The notes under the pieces were generated by a model, which worked only from the letters and a program-made list of their open reading frames with translations, had not been told where the DNA came from and did no database searches. Of a stretch of 64,000 bases of DNA, positions 18,918-29,162 are shown piece by piece. Position numbers and translations under genes: made by a program. This DNA is from an uncultured Aquimarina sp. (lineage in GTDB: Bacteria > Bacteroidota > Bacteroidia > Flavobacteriales > Flavobacteriaceae): the NCBI GenBank assembly GCA_947500505.1, contig CANMSL010000009.1, positions 87,963 through 151,962 on the forward strand. The letters are read 5' to 3'. Position 1 is the stretch's first letter. Each line of letters opens with the position of its first letter.

Positions 18918-20321
18918 ATGAACAGATTTTTGTTGTACAGCTTTCTTTTTCTGACTACTGTATCTCACGCGCAGGAAAAAGACTCTATTACATTAAATTT
19001 TAGGGAGTATTTAGGCTTTGTGAAGAAGCACCATCCTGTTGCTAAACAAGCAGAATTGAATATCAGTGTAGGGGAAGCAAATTTGTTGAAATCCAGAGGA
19101 GGTTTTGATCCTAAGATTGAAGTAGACTATGATCGTAAAAAGTTTGAGGGCTCAGAATATTATGATTTGCTCAATGCTACATTCAAAGTACCTACCTGGT
19201 ACGGTATTGAGCTGAAAGCTAATTTCGAACAGAATGAAGGGATTTTTCTGAATCCTGAAAGAACTGTACCTGAAGAAGGACTCTACAGTGCCGGAGTATC
19301 CGTGCCTATTGCACAAGGATTATTGATTAATGATCGAATGGCAGCGCTTAAAAAAGCAAAACTGTTTAGAGAACAGACCAAAGCAGATCGCGATCTATTA
19401 GTCAATGAGATTTTATACAATGCATCACTTGCATATTTTAATTGGCTTGAAGCATATAATGAAAAAGAAATCTATCAGAATTTTTTAACCAACGCCAGAG
19501 TCCGTTTTGACGGGGTGAAAAGAAGTGCCCTGGTAGGGGACAAAGCAATTATTGATACTGTTGAAGCAAAAATTACAGTAGAAAATCGCCTATTAAGCCT
19601 GGAGCAAGCAAATGTAAAATTGATGAAGTCAGCGCTAGAACTTTCGAATTATCTATGGATCGGTAATAATATTCCTGTAGAGCTGCAATCTAATGTAATT
19701 CCGGATAATGACGTGGATGCTGTGATCGATCAGACCTTGCAAATTCAACAAGCATTGTTTACAGAAGCTGATTTGGTAAATCACCCTAAACTTAGGTCAC
19801 TAAATTATAAGATAGAAGGATTGCAAATAGACCGAAGGTTAAAAGCAAACAAACTATTACCAAAAATTAATTTGGAATATAATTTTCTAACAGCATCACC
19901 AGAGATGGCCAATTCTTTGAATACGGCTGATTATAAAGGTGGAGTTACTTTTCGATTTCCATTATTTTTAAGAAAAGAGCGTGGTGAGGTAAAGTTGGCC
20001 AAATATAAAATACAGGACAGCCAATTCGAATTAGCAAGCATACAGGTGCAGATCGAAAACAAAATAAATGCCATCAATAATGAACTGGAATCTTTTAAAA
20101 CACAGAATAATTTAATCGCCAGTATTGTAACGGATTATACTACCTTGCTTAGAGCAGAAGAGCGCAAATTTAGTTTTGGGGAAAGCTCATTATTCTTAAT
20201 TAATTCCCGAGAAAGTAAATTGATTGATGCAGAGCTGAAACGTATTCAATTGCAGAATAAATATTTTGGTACCAAAGCAAGGTTGTTTAAGAATTTAGCA
20301 GTAAATCCGGAGAATTTATAG
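18918..20321 (+). CDS. TolC family outer membrane protein
   Basis: A 467-residue protein with a signal peptide (about 1-18) and the two repeated alternating helix/strand halves of outer membrane efflux proteins. The first half starts around LNFREYLGFVKKHHPVAKQ and the second around FTEADLVNHPKLRSLNYKIEG. It forms the outer-membrane exit duct of the TetR-ABC-HlyD operon. No terminator is evident after the stop. Confidence 0.9.
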   Translation: MNRFLLYSFLFLTTVSHAQEKDSITLNFREYLGFVKKHHPVAKQAELNISVGEANLLKSRGGFDPKIEVDYDRKKFEGSEYYDLLNATFKVPTWYGIELKANFEQNEGIFLNPERTVPEEGLYSAGVSVPIAQGLLINDRMAALKKAKLFREQTKADRDLLVNEILYNASLAYFNWLEAYNEKEIYQNFLTNARVRFDGVKRSALVGDKAIIDTVEAKITVENRLLSLEQANVKLMKSALELSNYLWIGNNIPVELQSNVIPDNDVDAVIDQTLQIQQALFTEADLVNHPKLRSLNYKIEGLQIDRRLKANKLLPKINLEYNFLTASPEMANSLNTADYKGGVTFRFPLFLRKERGEVKLAKYKIQDSQFELASIQVQIENKINAINNELESFKTQNNLIASIVTDYTTLLRAEERKFSFGESSLFLINSRESKLIDAELKRIQLQNKYFGTKARLFKNLAVNPENL

Positions 20322-20776
20322 CATAATTAACTTTTTAACTTCTGAATGTACACCAATAAATGATAGGTATACTCACCCTTATTCTGAACCCCTGAGCCAA
20401 TAGCAAACTAACTTTAGGGATTTTCTCCTGTTTATAGCGATTAAAACAATCCTCTACGGGTGTTTTTAGGCCTCCGACTAATTGATCTAAAGGGCTAGAC
20501 CTCTAAATATAGATTTTTTGACGCTTAATTTTTGAGCATTGCACCTTGACCTTAGAGTACAGACCCTTAGAATATATCTTCTATATTTAAAATCACTCAC
20601 ACGAACCACTTTTTGATAGGCTGTCATACCTCTATGGGGTATAGCTATTAGTAAAGTAGAAGGCCGATACCTAGTAAAAGAAGAAAACAGGTAGAATCCC
20701 CCATTTTTTTATAAAAAAAGCATCCATAATTTTATCCTCATAAATACAGATAGTTATTAATCATAAAAAGTTCCCC
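20322..20776. other. Intergenic region without a recognised gene
   Basis: 455 bp. On the minus strand a frame without a start codon is open for about 55 codons (approximately 20335-20500; reading includes PVEDCFNRYKQEK) and is less AT-rich than its surroundings. It may be a fragment of a lost gene, but I cannot assign it. No RNA gene or terminator is clear. Confidence 0.4.
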
Positions 20777-21184
20777 ATGATGACAACTACGTTTTCTGAG
20801 ATGGTAAAAGAATTTATAACTGATGGTAATACCAGTGCTATTCCTAATCCTGCGCAATCCGGATATTTATGTATGCCAGCGGATTTTTTATCAGAGTTGT
20901 TACGATTTGTCTCCATGATGCAAGTGATGAAGGTAGGTGTGAGCAGTGAGATAGCCAAGATAAAAAAAGACCTGAAAATAGTTAATCAGTTTCTAAAAGA
21001 AACCAATACTCAAAATAAATTATACATCATCATGGTAGAGGCGGTACATCGTATTGAACATATTTGCGTTGTAGAAGGAGAGCGCGCACAGGTAGAAGGA
21101 AAAGTGTCTTTAACAGAAACCTATGCATGGTCTATAGCAGGATGTAAATTGTTTATAGAATACATAAAATTAAAGGAATCGTAA
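20777..21184 (+). CDS. Hypothetical protein
   Basis: A 135-residue soluble, mostly helical protein with no signal peptide and no motif I recognise. Two adjacent ATG codons (20777, 20780) could start it. The composition (regular helices, CMPADFLSELLRFVSMMQVM) looks like a real gene. It is followed by the remains of a TlpA-like gene, so the region has been reshuffled. Confidence 0.55.
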   Translation: MMTTTFSEMVKEFITDGNTSAIPNPAQSGYLCMPADFLSELLRFVSMMQVMKVGVSSEIAKIKKDLKIVNQFLKETNTQNKLYIIMVEAVHRIEHICVVEGERAQVEGKVSLTETYAWSIAGCKLFIEYIKLKES

Positions 21185-21197
21185 ATAGCATCTGATT

Positions 21198-22421
21198 TTG
21201 AAATTTTTACTTAGCCCTCAGAATAGACTTATTTCAATAAAAACGACATTGCTTCTATTCGTTACAGTATTGTTTTCAAATTGCAACAAAGATGAATCGT
21301 TCCAAAGTTAACTGGAAAGAATAATTACTGATTATAGCAACTAATCATCTATACATTATGATCTGAATTTTAAAATCTACTATCTTGATCATACGGAAAC
21401 AACCTATACTTCTGCAAAAACCTTTAGTAGTAAGAAAAAACAGATTCTCTTTACAAAGTGTACATTTGGTATTCGAGGAAGGATAGTACTAATGACTACA
21501 TTAAATATTATGACACCAACTCTTTCTATATCATTAACAGTAACAAAAAAGAGGTGGTGAGATTTGATCCGTCTGACCATATTACTTATGGATTTAGTAA
21601 AAATTTTGATGGAAAATTATTGAGGACTTACTTTCTTCATAATACAAGTCTGAACAAATTTCTTCGGGATTCTATCTATACAGCAAATGTCTCTAAGGAA
21701 GATAGTCTTATAAAACTAAAGGTTCTTTATCCCGATGGAGGCGTAGTAATTAATAAGACAAAAGAAATTTTATTTAAAGCTTCAGAAAATTCGATCACAA
21801 GAATAATTTTTCGAGCTGAATTAGATAGCCTGTGGGACTACAATGAAAGGAACTTGAAGAATATGCAATTTAATAAGGATACCAAAAAAGAACTGGAAGA
21901 ACAATTTCAGGCTATAACAAAAGATTACAGCTTTATAGAATATCATCCGCCTTCAGAAAAAGAAAAGAAGCCATTAGAAATAGGACAAAAGGTGATAAAT
22001 TTTGAAGGAGAATATATACCAAATAACGCTTCTAAATATAACCTAACAAATTTTTCAGATCATGTTGTCATTCTAGATTTTTTGGTACAGAGCTTGCCCA
22101 CCTTGTACCAAGTCGATTCCTCAGTTAAATAGGATATATTCAAAATATAAAGATCGGAACATAAAATTATTTGGATTAAATGATATAGATACAGATTCGG
22201 TTTCTAAATCAAAACTATTGCCGTTTATTCGCAAAGAGAAGATGGCCAATCACGTTGTACTAATAGATATATCCGTTTCCGAAAAATATAGGGTAAGAGG
22301 TTATCCAACTTTATGTATTATAAATAAAAATGGTAAAGCCGAATATGCCAAATTAGGATATTCTGAAAATTTAGAAAAAGAAGTTGATAGCGTTCTGAAT
22401 AAGATGAAACAGCAAAATTAA
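21198..22421 (+). pseudogene. Decayed TlpA-like thioredoxin-fold lipoprotein
   Basis: The parts read as one gene over three frames. A lipoprotein signal (TLLLFVTVLFSNC) starts at the TTG at 21198, is hit by in-frame TAA codons at 21309 and 21342, then the frame shifts near 21440-21457. The middle part is open to about 22080. In the T6 run at 22078-22083 one additional T shifts the frame again; removing it restores DFWYRACPPC, the thioredoxin CxxC site (22083-22106), followed by GLNDID, VRGYPTL and the C-terminus. TlpA proteins reduce or oxidise periplasmic disulfides. Four separate lesions make it non-functional. Confidence 0.85.
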
Positions 22422-22588
22422 GCTATTCACTGTTAAAAGCGCAAAACTATGTAATACAAAAGATAAGCTAACAGCTGTCAAAACTGTATTGGTCCTTGAT
22501 AACTGAAACTTCAGACCCAAATATAGTTTTCCAAAAAAACATTTCCATAAAAAAGTGTTTCTTTGTAGGAAATATATGATACAGTCCA

Positions 22589-23629
22589 TTGATTAAGTTG
22601 CTACAAAAAATACCACGAACTATTCCGGCAGAGATAAGAAAAGACTCGTTTAAGGATGCACTACGATTAGCATTGCAATCCTCAATTTCGGCAGCGATCG
22701 CTTTTTTGGTCATGAATTATTTTGATCTTCCGGAGGCTTTTCTGGCAGTAATTTCTGCGGTGTTGATTGTAGAACCTAGCATCGGAGATACCTTCAACCA
22801 GGCAAAAGGCAGGGTGATGGCCACCATTGTCGGTAGTATCGTGGGGTTTATATTTGTGGCCGTTATTCCGTGGGGATTCGGTACAGCCATTTCATTAATG
22901 GTCACGATGTTCCTGATGAACGGTATTGCCAGTTATAAACCTACCTGGAGATATGGAGTAGTGGCAGCTGTTGCTCTGGCTTTAGGTTCAGAAAATAGTG
23001 CTTTGGCCACATCAGTGGATCGACTGATCGCTATTGGAGTGGGAATTGGTATTGGTATCCTGATTACATCAGTTCTATGGCCACAAAAAGCGAGTAGCAG
23101 AGCCAATAATTATCTGAGAAAAGCACTGAATGCCGCTTGCGAAAGATTCGAAATTGCTTATGAAAACAGTACAACTTCTGATAAAGAAGATGCAGATAAT
23201 GTAGCGGATGACTTTTATACCAATCTGGGGAAAGCAAAAAATGTAGCAAGAGTGATCAGAAAAGGGTCTAAAGAGTCTGTTCTAAAACAAATTGATGCTG
23301 TAGAAAAACTCTATAATTCAATTTTGATAATAAATCGGGTGGGAATAAACGCAGATACGACATTGTTATCTGAAGATGCCGGAATAGAAAATGATTCTGA
23401 AAGGTTTAAAAAGAAAGCCTGTGATATCATTAAATCATTCGTAAATCGGGAAGAGGTGTCGGATGAAGAAATTAAGGACTTTGATAAACTAGCACTACGT
23501 GCAAAAGAAGATGTAAATGCTAAGAGCGATGATAAAGAGCAAAATATGTTTCGTCACGCGTTTGTTTTTGGCATTACTGAAATCAACGATAGCCTTACTA
23601 CCCTAAAAGAACTCCTTAAAACAACGTAG
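22589..23629 (+). CDS. FUSC family membrane protein
   Basis: A 346-residue protein. The N-terminal half has about six membrane helices with the FUSC pattern (SISAAIAFLVMNYF, AVISAVLIVEPSIGDTF, WRYGVVAAVALALGS), and the C-terminal half is a cytoplasmic helical domain. FUSC proteins include aromatic acid exporters (AaeB) and YccC-like proteins. Starts at TTG; no in-frame ATG lies nearby upstream. The family's usual second membrane half is absent, so it may work as a dimer. Confidence 0.82.
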   Translation: MIKLLQKIPRTIPAEIRKDSFKDALRLALQSSISAAIAFLVMNYFDLPEAFLAVISAVLIVEPSIGDTFNQAKGRVMATIVGSIVGFIFVAVIPWGFGTAISLMVTMFLMNGIASYKPTWRYGVVAAVALALGSENSALATSVDRLIAIGVGIGIGILITSVLWPQKASSRANNYLRKALNAACERFEIAYENSTTSDKEDADNVADDFYTNLGKAKNVARVIRKGSKESVLKQIDAVEKLYNSILIINRVGINADTTLLSEDAGIENDSERFKKKACDIIKSFVNREEVSDEEIKDFDKLALRAKEDVNAKSDDKEQNMFRHAFVFGITEINDSLTTLKELLKTT

Positions 23630-23973
23630 TTATTATTGTATTTTGATATGCTGATCAACTACAGATTTTTCTATATCTCTTAACATATATAATTGGTATT
23701 TAGTGGGATGGTGAAGGTGGCTTCAGAAGTATATTTCTTGTATAAAATCTGCAGTATGGGATAACAAAGCTCATAGACCGTTAAGGTATATTTTTTAATA
23801 TACTATTTATTTTTAACACTTTGAGATTTTGTGTTTTTAAAATTATTGTATGTTTTTATAAATTTAAATTATTGAATATCAATGATTTAAAAAATTATAG
23901 GAAAGTAATCGTTTTATATATTAATAGTATTACTATTAAATATTTGTTAATGACCATTGATTAATCTAAATAA
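23630..23973. other. AT-rich intergenic region
   Basis: 344 bp of very AT-rich DNA before the DUF2490 gene. I see no gene, no RNA gene and no strong hairpin. It presumably holds the promoter of the DUF2490-carbonic anhydrase pair. Confidence 0.4.
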
Positions 23974-24714
23974 ATGCTATTTTTGTTTAAGTATTTAACT
24001 TATAATTTAAACAAATTGAGAAAGGTTTATTTAGTCATCTTAGGTATTTTTATTTCATTTGCACAAGCCAGCGCTCAGGGACCTGATGAATCCCAGTTAG
24101 GTGCGTGGTATATGTATTTCTATAATACGACTTTCAAAGAATCGAATTGGGGTATCCAGGGAGATTTACAATATCGAGATTGGCGTGGTTTGGGAGATAG
24201 AGAACAACTATTATTACGTTCCGGAATTACCTATACGCCGACAGATTCCGGTGTAAAGTTTACGCTTGGTTTTGCAAATATTACAACTGGTCAATATGGA
24301 GTTGATATTGATAATCCCGTATCAGAAAATCGTATTTATCAAGAAGCACTATTTTCTAACAGTATATTAAAGAAGTTACTTCTAACTCATCGTTTTAGGT
24401 ATGAACAGAGGTGGGTAGAGGATCAGGATTTCAGAACTCGCTATCGCTACAATTTGTTCGTAAATATTCCTTTTAAAGGATATGCTCTAGATAAAGGGAC
24501 ACCGTATTTTGCTTTTTACAATGAATTATTTATCAATGGTGAGCGCTCTATCGGTAATGACAGAGAAGTACAATATTTTGATCGTAACAGAACATATCTG
24601 GGACTAGGATATGCTATAAGCAAAGGGCTTAGGATTCAGTTAGGATGGATGGAACAGACCACAGTGAATTGGCAGAAGGGACAATTACAGTTTAGCCTTC
24701 ACCATACTTTTTAA
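23974..24714 (+). CDS. DUF2490 domain outer membrane protein
   Basis: A 246-residue protein. The signal peptide ends near SAQG (residue 35); a TTG at 24016 would give a neater 21-residue signal, so the true start may be there. The mature part has amphipathic beta-strands alternating with turns, ending in a terminal Phe (FSLHHTF), as in outer membrane beta-barrels, and matches DUF2490 (GIQGDLQYRDWRGLGDREQLLLRSG). 26 bp before the carbonic anhydrase gene, so probably co-transcribed. Confidence 0.82.
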   Translation: MLFLFKYLTYNLNKLRKVYLVILGIFISFAQASAQGPDESQLGAWYMYFYNTTFKESNWGIQGDLQYRDWRGLGDREQLLLRSGITYTPTDSGVKFTLGFANITTGQYGVDIDNPVSENRIYQEALFSNSILKKLLLTHRFRYEQRWVEDQDFRTRYRYNLFVNIPFKGYALDKGTPYFAFYNELFINGERSIGNDREVQYFDRNRTYLGLGYAISKGLRIQLGWMEQTTVNWQKGQLQFSLHHTF

Positions 24715-24740
24715 ATTTTTAAATTTTAAACATTAAATAT

Positions 24741-25508
24741 ATGAGAAAACTTTTTTTACCATTGGCAACAGTACTAGGAATTCTATTGATAACTTCCTGT
24801 CAGGAAACGAAAAAAGCTGAACCTACAGTACAGCAACCCCAGCAGGAATTAGTAGAAGAAAAAGTGGTGGGTAGTATTCTTACAGCAGAAGAGCAAGCAG
24901 GAATGACTCCTCAGGAAATTATTGGAAGATTGAAGAAAGGAAATGAGAATTTTATAAATAATAATTTGACACAAAGGGATCACTCCGAGCAACGAAGAAA
25001 AGCGATGATCGGTCAATTTCCAAAAGCTATCGTGTTATCTTGTGTAGATAGTCGTGTTCCTGTTGAGGATGTTTTTGATTTAGGAATTGGTGATATTTTT
25101 GTTGCGAGAGTAGCAGGAAATATTGAAAACGCAGATATCGTAGGATCTATGGAATTTGCTACGGCTGTAGCCGGTTCTAAGCTAGTGATTGTTATGGGGC
25201 ACACTGCGTGTGGTGCCGTAAAATCAACTATTGATAAGGTAGATGCAAAATCTTTGGGGATGAACTCACTCGCAGATTTGATTGATGAAATCGAACCAGC
25301 TGTTGTAGAAACAGAAAATGAAGGAGAGCGTAGTTCGAAAAACGCAGCATTTACTAACTTAGTTATTAATAATAATGCAATGCGAACCGTAAAAAATATT
25401 CGTGAAGCATCGCCTACTATGGCAAAAATGGAAGACGAAGGCGATATCATGATTCTTTCTGCTGTTTACGATATGGAAACTGGCAAAGTAAGTTTCAATA
25501 ACGATTAA
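24741..25508 (+). CDS. Beta-carbonic anhydrase, lipoprotein
   Basis: A 255-residue protein that interconverts CO2 and bicarbonate. The lipobox LLITSC gives Cys20, so it is anchored in the envelope, unlike the usual cytoplasmic beta class. Zinc ligands and catalytic residues are present: SCVDSRVP near residue 100 (Cys and Asp/Arg dyad) and GHTACGAVK near 153 (His and Cys). Two copies of an IGxIFVARVAGN-type motif are not needed; one is seen (GDIFVARVAGNI). Paired with the DUF2490 gene. Confidence 0.92.
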   Translation: MRKLFLPLATVLGILLITSCQETKKAEPTVQQPQQELVEEKVVGSILTAEEQAGMTPQEIIGRLKKGNENFINNNLTQRDHSEQRRKAMIGQFPKAIVLSCVDSRVPVEDVFDLGIGDIFVARVAGNIENADIVGSMEFATAVAGSKLVIVMGHTACGAVKSTIDKVDAKSLGMNSLADLIDEIEPAVVETENEGERSSKNAAFTNLVINNNAMRTVKNIREASPTMAKMEDEGDIMILSAVYDMETGKVSFNND

Positions 25509-25536
25509 CATTTGTTATCGAGATACTCGATATTAT

Positions 25537-25570
25537 AAGTTCCTGTACATTTAATGGACAGGAACTTTTT
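25537..25570 (+). terminator. Rho-independent terminator after the carbonic anhydrase gene
   Basis: AAGTTCCTGT (25537-25546) pairs with ACAGGAACTT (25558-25567); the loop holds a further CAT/ATG pair. A T run follows. Confidence 0.85.
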
Positions 25571-25872
25571 GTGTGCGGTTGCTGCATTAATTCCTTAGAA
25601 AACCAATCGATTACCAGTCCTGATATTGCTAACTATAGAATCACAATCAAAAAGGATTGTATTTCATCGGAAAGAATTAGTTTGATCAGATTTAGAATGT
25701 AAATTTAGTAATGGATTCATTGTATCGATTTAATCTACCACCAGAGGAAGATGTCATTCTTAGAAATACAACGATTACTATATTTTATACGCTGATTACA
25801 TCTCATAGTTATTTTAATATTGGAGTTCACAGTATTTTAGTAAACATATAAAAAGAGGTGTTATAAAAGAAA
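25571..25872. other. Intergenic region, no gene seen
   Basis: About 300 bp between the carbonic anhydrase terminator and the next hairpin. Short open frames only; nothing recognised. Confidence 0.4.
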
Positions 25873-25901
25873 AAAGGTAGCGAATTGAAACAGCTACCTT
25901 T
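25873..25901 (-). terminator. Terminator of the amber-split lipoprotein gene
   Basis: AAAGGTAGC (25873-25881) pairs with GCTACCTTT (25893-25901). A-rich DNA on the left gives a T run on the minus strand, and TTCTTTATT on the right could serve the plus strand. Confidence 0.75.
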
Positions 25902-25926
25902 TCTTTATTAATATAATATTTTATTT

Positions 25927-26748
25927 TTAATTCGCAGGGATGATAACCGAGACCTTACCGTTTATTACATCTCCGTTTCGTAACTTCATATTGCAAAAAA
26001 TCAGGGTTATCCTTTCGCCATCATTGTTTACAAACAATTCAGTCTCCGCAGTAGAATCACTATTGTCAATTAATACCTGGTTAGTTGATTTTACAAGTTC
26101 TCTCTGGATGTGAGTGAGATCAAATGCATAGTCTATACCAAAATATTGTCCTGTTTTTGGGTATCCGCCGTTCAATTCGTTAAAATTAATCTGAAAGATA
26201 TCCGGCCAGATTCCAAATCTAAAACCAATATTTCCTTCATCACAGCAATTAGGATCTGTTATGGTCACATCGGCTTCTCCCCAGGTTCCTGAAATACTGT
26301 AATAATTATCCCGCTCATACGAGCAGGGAACAGCAGAAGTAGTAAAGGATTTCCAATCGGTCTCTTCCGAAGGGCCATTTTTTGTAAATGCCGTATACTA
26401 ATAGGTTGTATTTGGAGTTAACCCATCGAACGCGTGACTATAATTATAAAAACCATTATAATAGGCTACCTCTTCTTCGAGTTCGATCACTTGATCATTA
26501 CTGGAGTCCTGCGCATTTCCGCCTCTGAATATAAAACCTACTGTATATGTGTCTGGTTCTTGAAAAACAATATTTTCGTAATCAATAAAACCATTAAGTG
26601 TTACTGAGTTTTGAGAAATATACGTAGTATAAGACCGTACACAGGGAGCGTCATAAATTGCATCTTCATTTCCGTCACTAAAGAGATCACCCTCATTACA
26701 GGAATATAGTACACACATAAGACATAAAAAAGTAAGTAATTTTTTCAT
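25927..26748 (-). pseudogene. Lipoprotein gene interrupted by one amber codon
   Basis: A single 274-codon frame runs from the ATG at 26748 to the stop at 25927. The only break is a TAG at 26398-26400, after GLTPNTTY; the same frame continues with YTAFTKNGPSEETDWKSF, which completes a fibronectin-III-like repeat ending. The N-terminus is a lipoprotein signal (VLYSC, Cys17), followed by an FN3-like segment and a C-terminal domain (DVTITDPNCCDEGNIGFRFG to the end). It is either a recent nonsense allele or a read-through gene. An expressed short form of 116 residues would lack the C-terminal domain. Confidence 0.8.
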
Positions 26749-27464
26749 TTGGGGGAGATTGTTATTAAAATTGGCTACAAAAATGCAGTGTTTAAATCAT
26801 TTACAACGGTAAATAATACCTGAAAAAGAGAACAAACAGTCTGAATGCTTTTACCAAGGATATGAGCTGTAATTCTAAGTTGACGTTAATCTGTTTTAGG
26901 CAGCATAGTAAAATAAGATTCACATAATCTCTCAGGTAATTGGATCAAATGCCAAAGTCCATTATTTCTGCAGCAATCAAGGAGAGTGTTTTGATGAAAT
27001 GAAAAGCAGTCCTTTAAAAATAACGATACCCTAATTCATAAAATATAGCGGTTCTTTAAGTTTTACACCTTGTTTTTTAGGGGTATTTTCCCTTTTTTTA
27101 AAAAGTTATTTAACCTTTTATGAAGGATGTATTTCCCTTAAAAATAATTTCAATATTATGATAATCAATTAGTTGTATTTTTTTAAAGTTTTCGGTTATA
27201 TCGAAGCTATTTTAGAAGATAGATTTTCAAGGTATATTTGAGCCTATCCTACATCAGTCTTACAAACCGCGGTGTTAGCCTGATGAAAATCACAATAAAA
27301 CTACCTGCAAAAGGTACGAAGTCCCAACAGTGTATTGCATCCTAAAGACCACCCATCTTAACGGGGCAGCAATAGCATTAAATGTTGTTTCATTTATAAA
27401 GATTGATGTAATGCAGTAAAGGGATATTACTAACTGAATGTTGTACTATTAAAACCACAACCAA
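26749..27464. other. Long intergenic region
   Basis: 716 bp. Short, stop-filled frames only. The segment 27260-27380 is less AT-rich than the rest and may be a remnant of a lost gene, but no match is recognised. No tRNA or clear terminator found. Confidence 0.4.
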
Positions 27465-28325
27465 ATGAAAAATCTAAAATTATGGGCGTTTTGCGCTATT
27501 ATGACAGGATGCTTTATATCTTGTCAAAAAGAAGACATCTCTGACACCGCTTTAGAAGGGGTAGCAGAACAACCCACCAAATCACAGCTCGATAAACTGT
27601 TTAAAATGGGGGTAAACACAGAAGAAGTAACTATAGAGGATATTCTGTTGCCAGATGGATCTAAAATAAAATACCTGGTATCGGGGGATATTACCATTCC
27701 TGTCAATGATCTGAACAAATATCCGGATCTGGTATCGGGAGAAGGGGATAATAAGCAATATCGATCGGATTATATTGTAGCACCACAGCATAGGAACATA
27801 CGCATCCTTGGTTGGACAGGTACAGGTTCAAGTTTTGATCTGACTCCCAAAATGCAAACCGCATTAGCTTGGGCAGTGGCAAACTATAATGTTTTACCAA
27901 ACACACTGAATTTTACGCTAACCTATGGTAACGATCAATCGCAGGCAGATATGGTAGTGTATAGAGTTATTGGAGGCGCAGGTGGATCAGCCGGATTCCC
28001 AACAGCAGCAGGCAGACCCAATCGGTATGTGCGTATTAACTCCGGACTGGACAGCAATACCTATAGTCTAAACGTAGTAGAGCACGTGGTTGGTCACGAA
28101 ATAGGTCATAGTGTTGGCTTTAGGCATCAGGACTGGTACAATCGTTGGAGCTGTGGATATACCGGATCACTTCCTGCAGAACCATCAGTAAGCCCGGCCG
28201 CGATCTGGATTCCCGGCACACCTTGGTCTCCGTATGCAGATTCTATTATGTTGGGTTGCTTCAATACAGGAGAGGACGGTGAGTTTACGCCTTCAGATGT
28301 AACAGCATTGAATATCCTATATTAG
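27465..28325 (+). CDS. M57 HEIGH-type zinc metalloprotease, lipoprotein
   Basis: A 286-residue lipoprotein (lipobox FISC, Cys20). The zinc site HEIGHSVGFRHQDW near residue 211 has the third His of the metzincin-like HExxHxxGxxH pattern, matching the dual-action HEIGH peptidase family (M57). A propeptide-like region of about 100 residues precedes the catalytic domain. It would cleave proteins outside the cytoplasm. A single gene followed by a strong terminator. Confidence 0.9.
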   Translation: MKNLKLWAFCAIMTGCFISCQKEDISDTALEGVAEQPTKSQLDKLFKMGVNTEEVTIEDILLPDGSKIKYLVSGDITIPVNDLNKYPDLVSGEGDNKQYRSDYIVAPQHRNIRILGWTGTGSSFDLTPKMQTALAWAVANYNVLPNTLNFTLTYGNDQSQADMVVYRVIGGAGGSAGFPTAAGRPNRYVRINSGLDSNTYSLNVVEHVVGHEIGHSVGFRHQDWYNRWSCGYTGSLPAEPSVSPAAIWIPGTPWSPYADSIMLGCFNTGEDGEFTPSDVTALNILY

Positions 28326-28389
28326 ATCATACAATTTATAGATGACTCGTTAGTATAAATGACGTTACGTCTATCATATAAGATATAAT

Positions 28390-28452
28390 CACACATTCAT
28401 TTTGCCCGGTCAGCATTCTACGGATTGGCTAAAATGAATGTGTGTTTTATTT
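28390..28452 (+). terminator. Terminator after the M57 protease gene
   Basis: ACACATTCATTTT (28391-28403) pairs with AAAATGAATGTGT (28431-28443), extended by an inner GCC/GGC pairing; TTTTATTT follows. The rest of the 300 bp up to 28628 shows no gene. Confidence 0.8.
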
Positions 28453-28628
28453 AGATGACCTCAAGAGTCTTCCCCCTGAAATGCTGATGAAAGGAAATAG
28501 TATTCATTTTGTCTACTATAAACTTTGGATATGCATAATTCCTATGTATTTTTAGTACAACTAAGTTTAAGGTTGTATAATCTCTAATTTTTAGTATCAT
28601 TATAAGAATGCTTCACTAAATTAAATCC

Positions 28629-29042
28629 ATGAAAGTAATCGGAATCGAAATTGATAAAAAAAGAGCCATTTGTGTAGTATTGTCCAAAGATGATGAAGGC
28701 AGCTATACTAATGATACTGGAAAAATAAAATTTATCGAAATAAAGGATGATCAGAACAATCAGGAAATACAGATTTTTTTGAAAGAAATCCACAACTTAT
28801 TTGACACGGTACAACCAAGTCAGATAGCCATCATTAGCAGACAAACTAAAGGAAAATTTGCCGCAGCTTCGGTTTCTTTTAAACTAGAAGCACTAATCCA
28901 ATGTTATTCGGAAGTAGAAATAGGTTTTGTTTCCAAACAAACGCTAACTGCTTACTATAAAAAAAATGAACTTCCGGTTTCGTTTGATAATGTATATCAG
29001 GAAAATGCGACCCGATTAGCAGCATATTTGCTAAGAGAATAG
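28629..29042 (+). CDS. DUF3010 family protein
   Basis: A 137-residue cytoplasmic protein. It opens with VIGIEIDKKRAICVVLS, a strand-turn-strand with an early Asp as in RNase H-like folds, and has the family's RQTKGKFAAASVSFKLEA segment. Length is normal for DUF3010. Function is not established. Confidence 0.85.
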   Translation: MKVIGIEIDKKRAICVVLSKDDEGSYTNDTGKIKFIEIKDDQNNQEIQIFLKEIHNLFDTVQPSQIAIISRQTKGKFAAASVSFKLEALIQCYSEVEIGFVSKQTLTAYYKKNELPVSFDNVYQENATRLAAYLLRE

Positions 29043-29162
29043 GTTGTCTTCATCTTAAAATTAAAACTCTAAAACAGACATTGATAGGAATTTTTCCATT
29101 GGTAAAGGAAAAATTCCAAATATCAAATATTTCTTTTAGATTTGTATTCCAAAAGAAATGTA

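Noticed and set aside
20335..20500. A 55-codon minus-strand frame (contains PVEDCFNRYKQEK).
   Set aside because: No start codon and no family recognised; it could be debris but is not supportable as a gene.
25013..25450. A 145-codon open frame on the minus strand.
   Set aside because: It is fully antisense to the carbonic anhydrase gene, has no motif and a low-complexity Ser/Ile composition, so it is a shadow frame.
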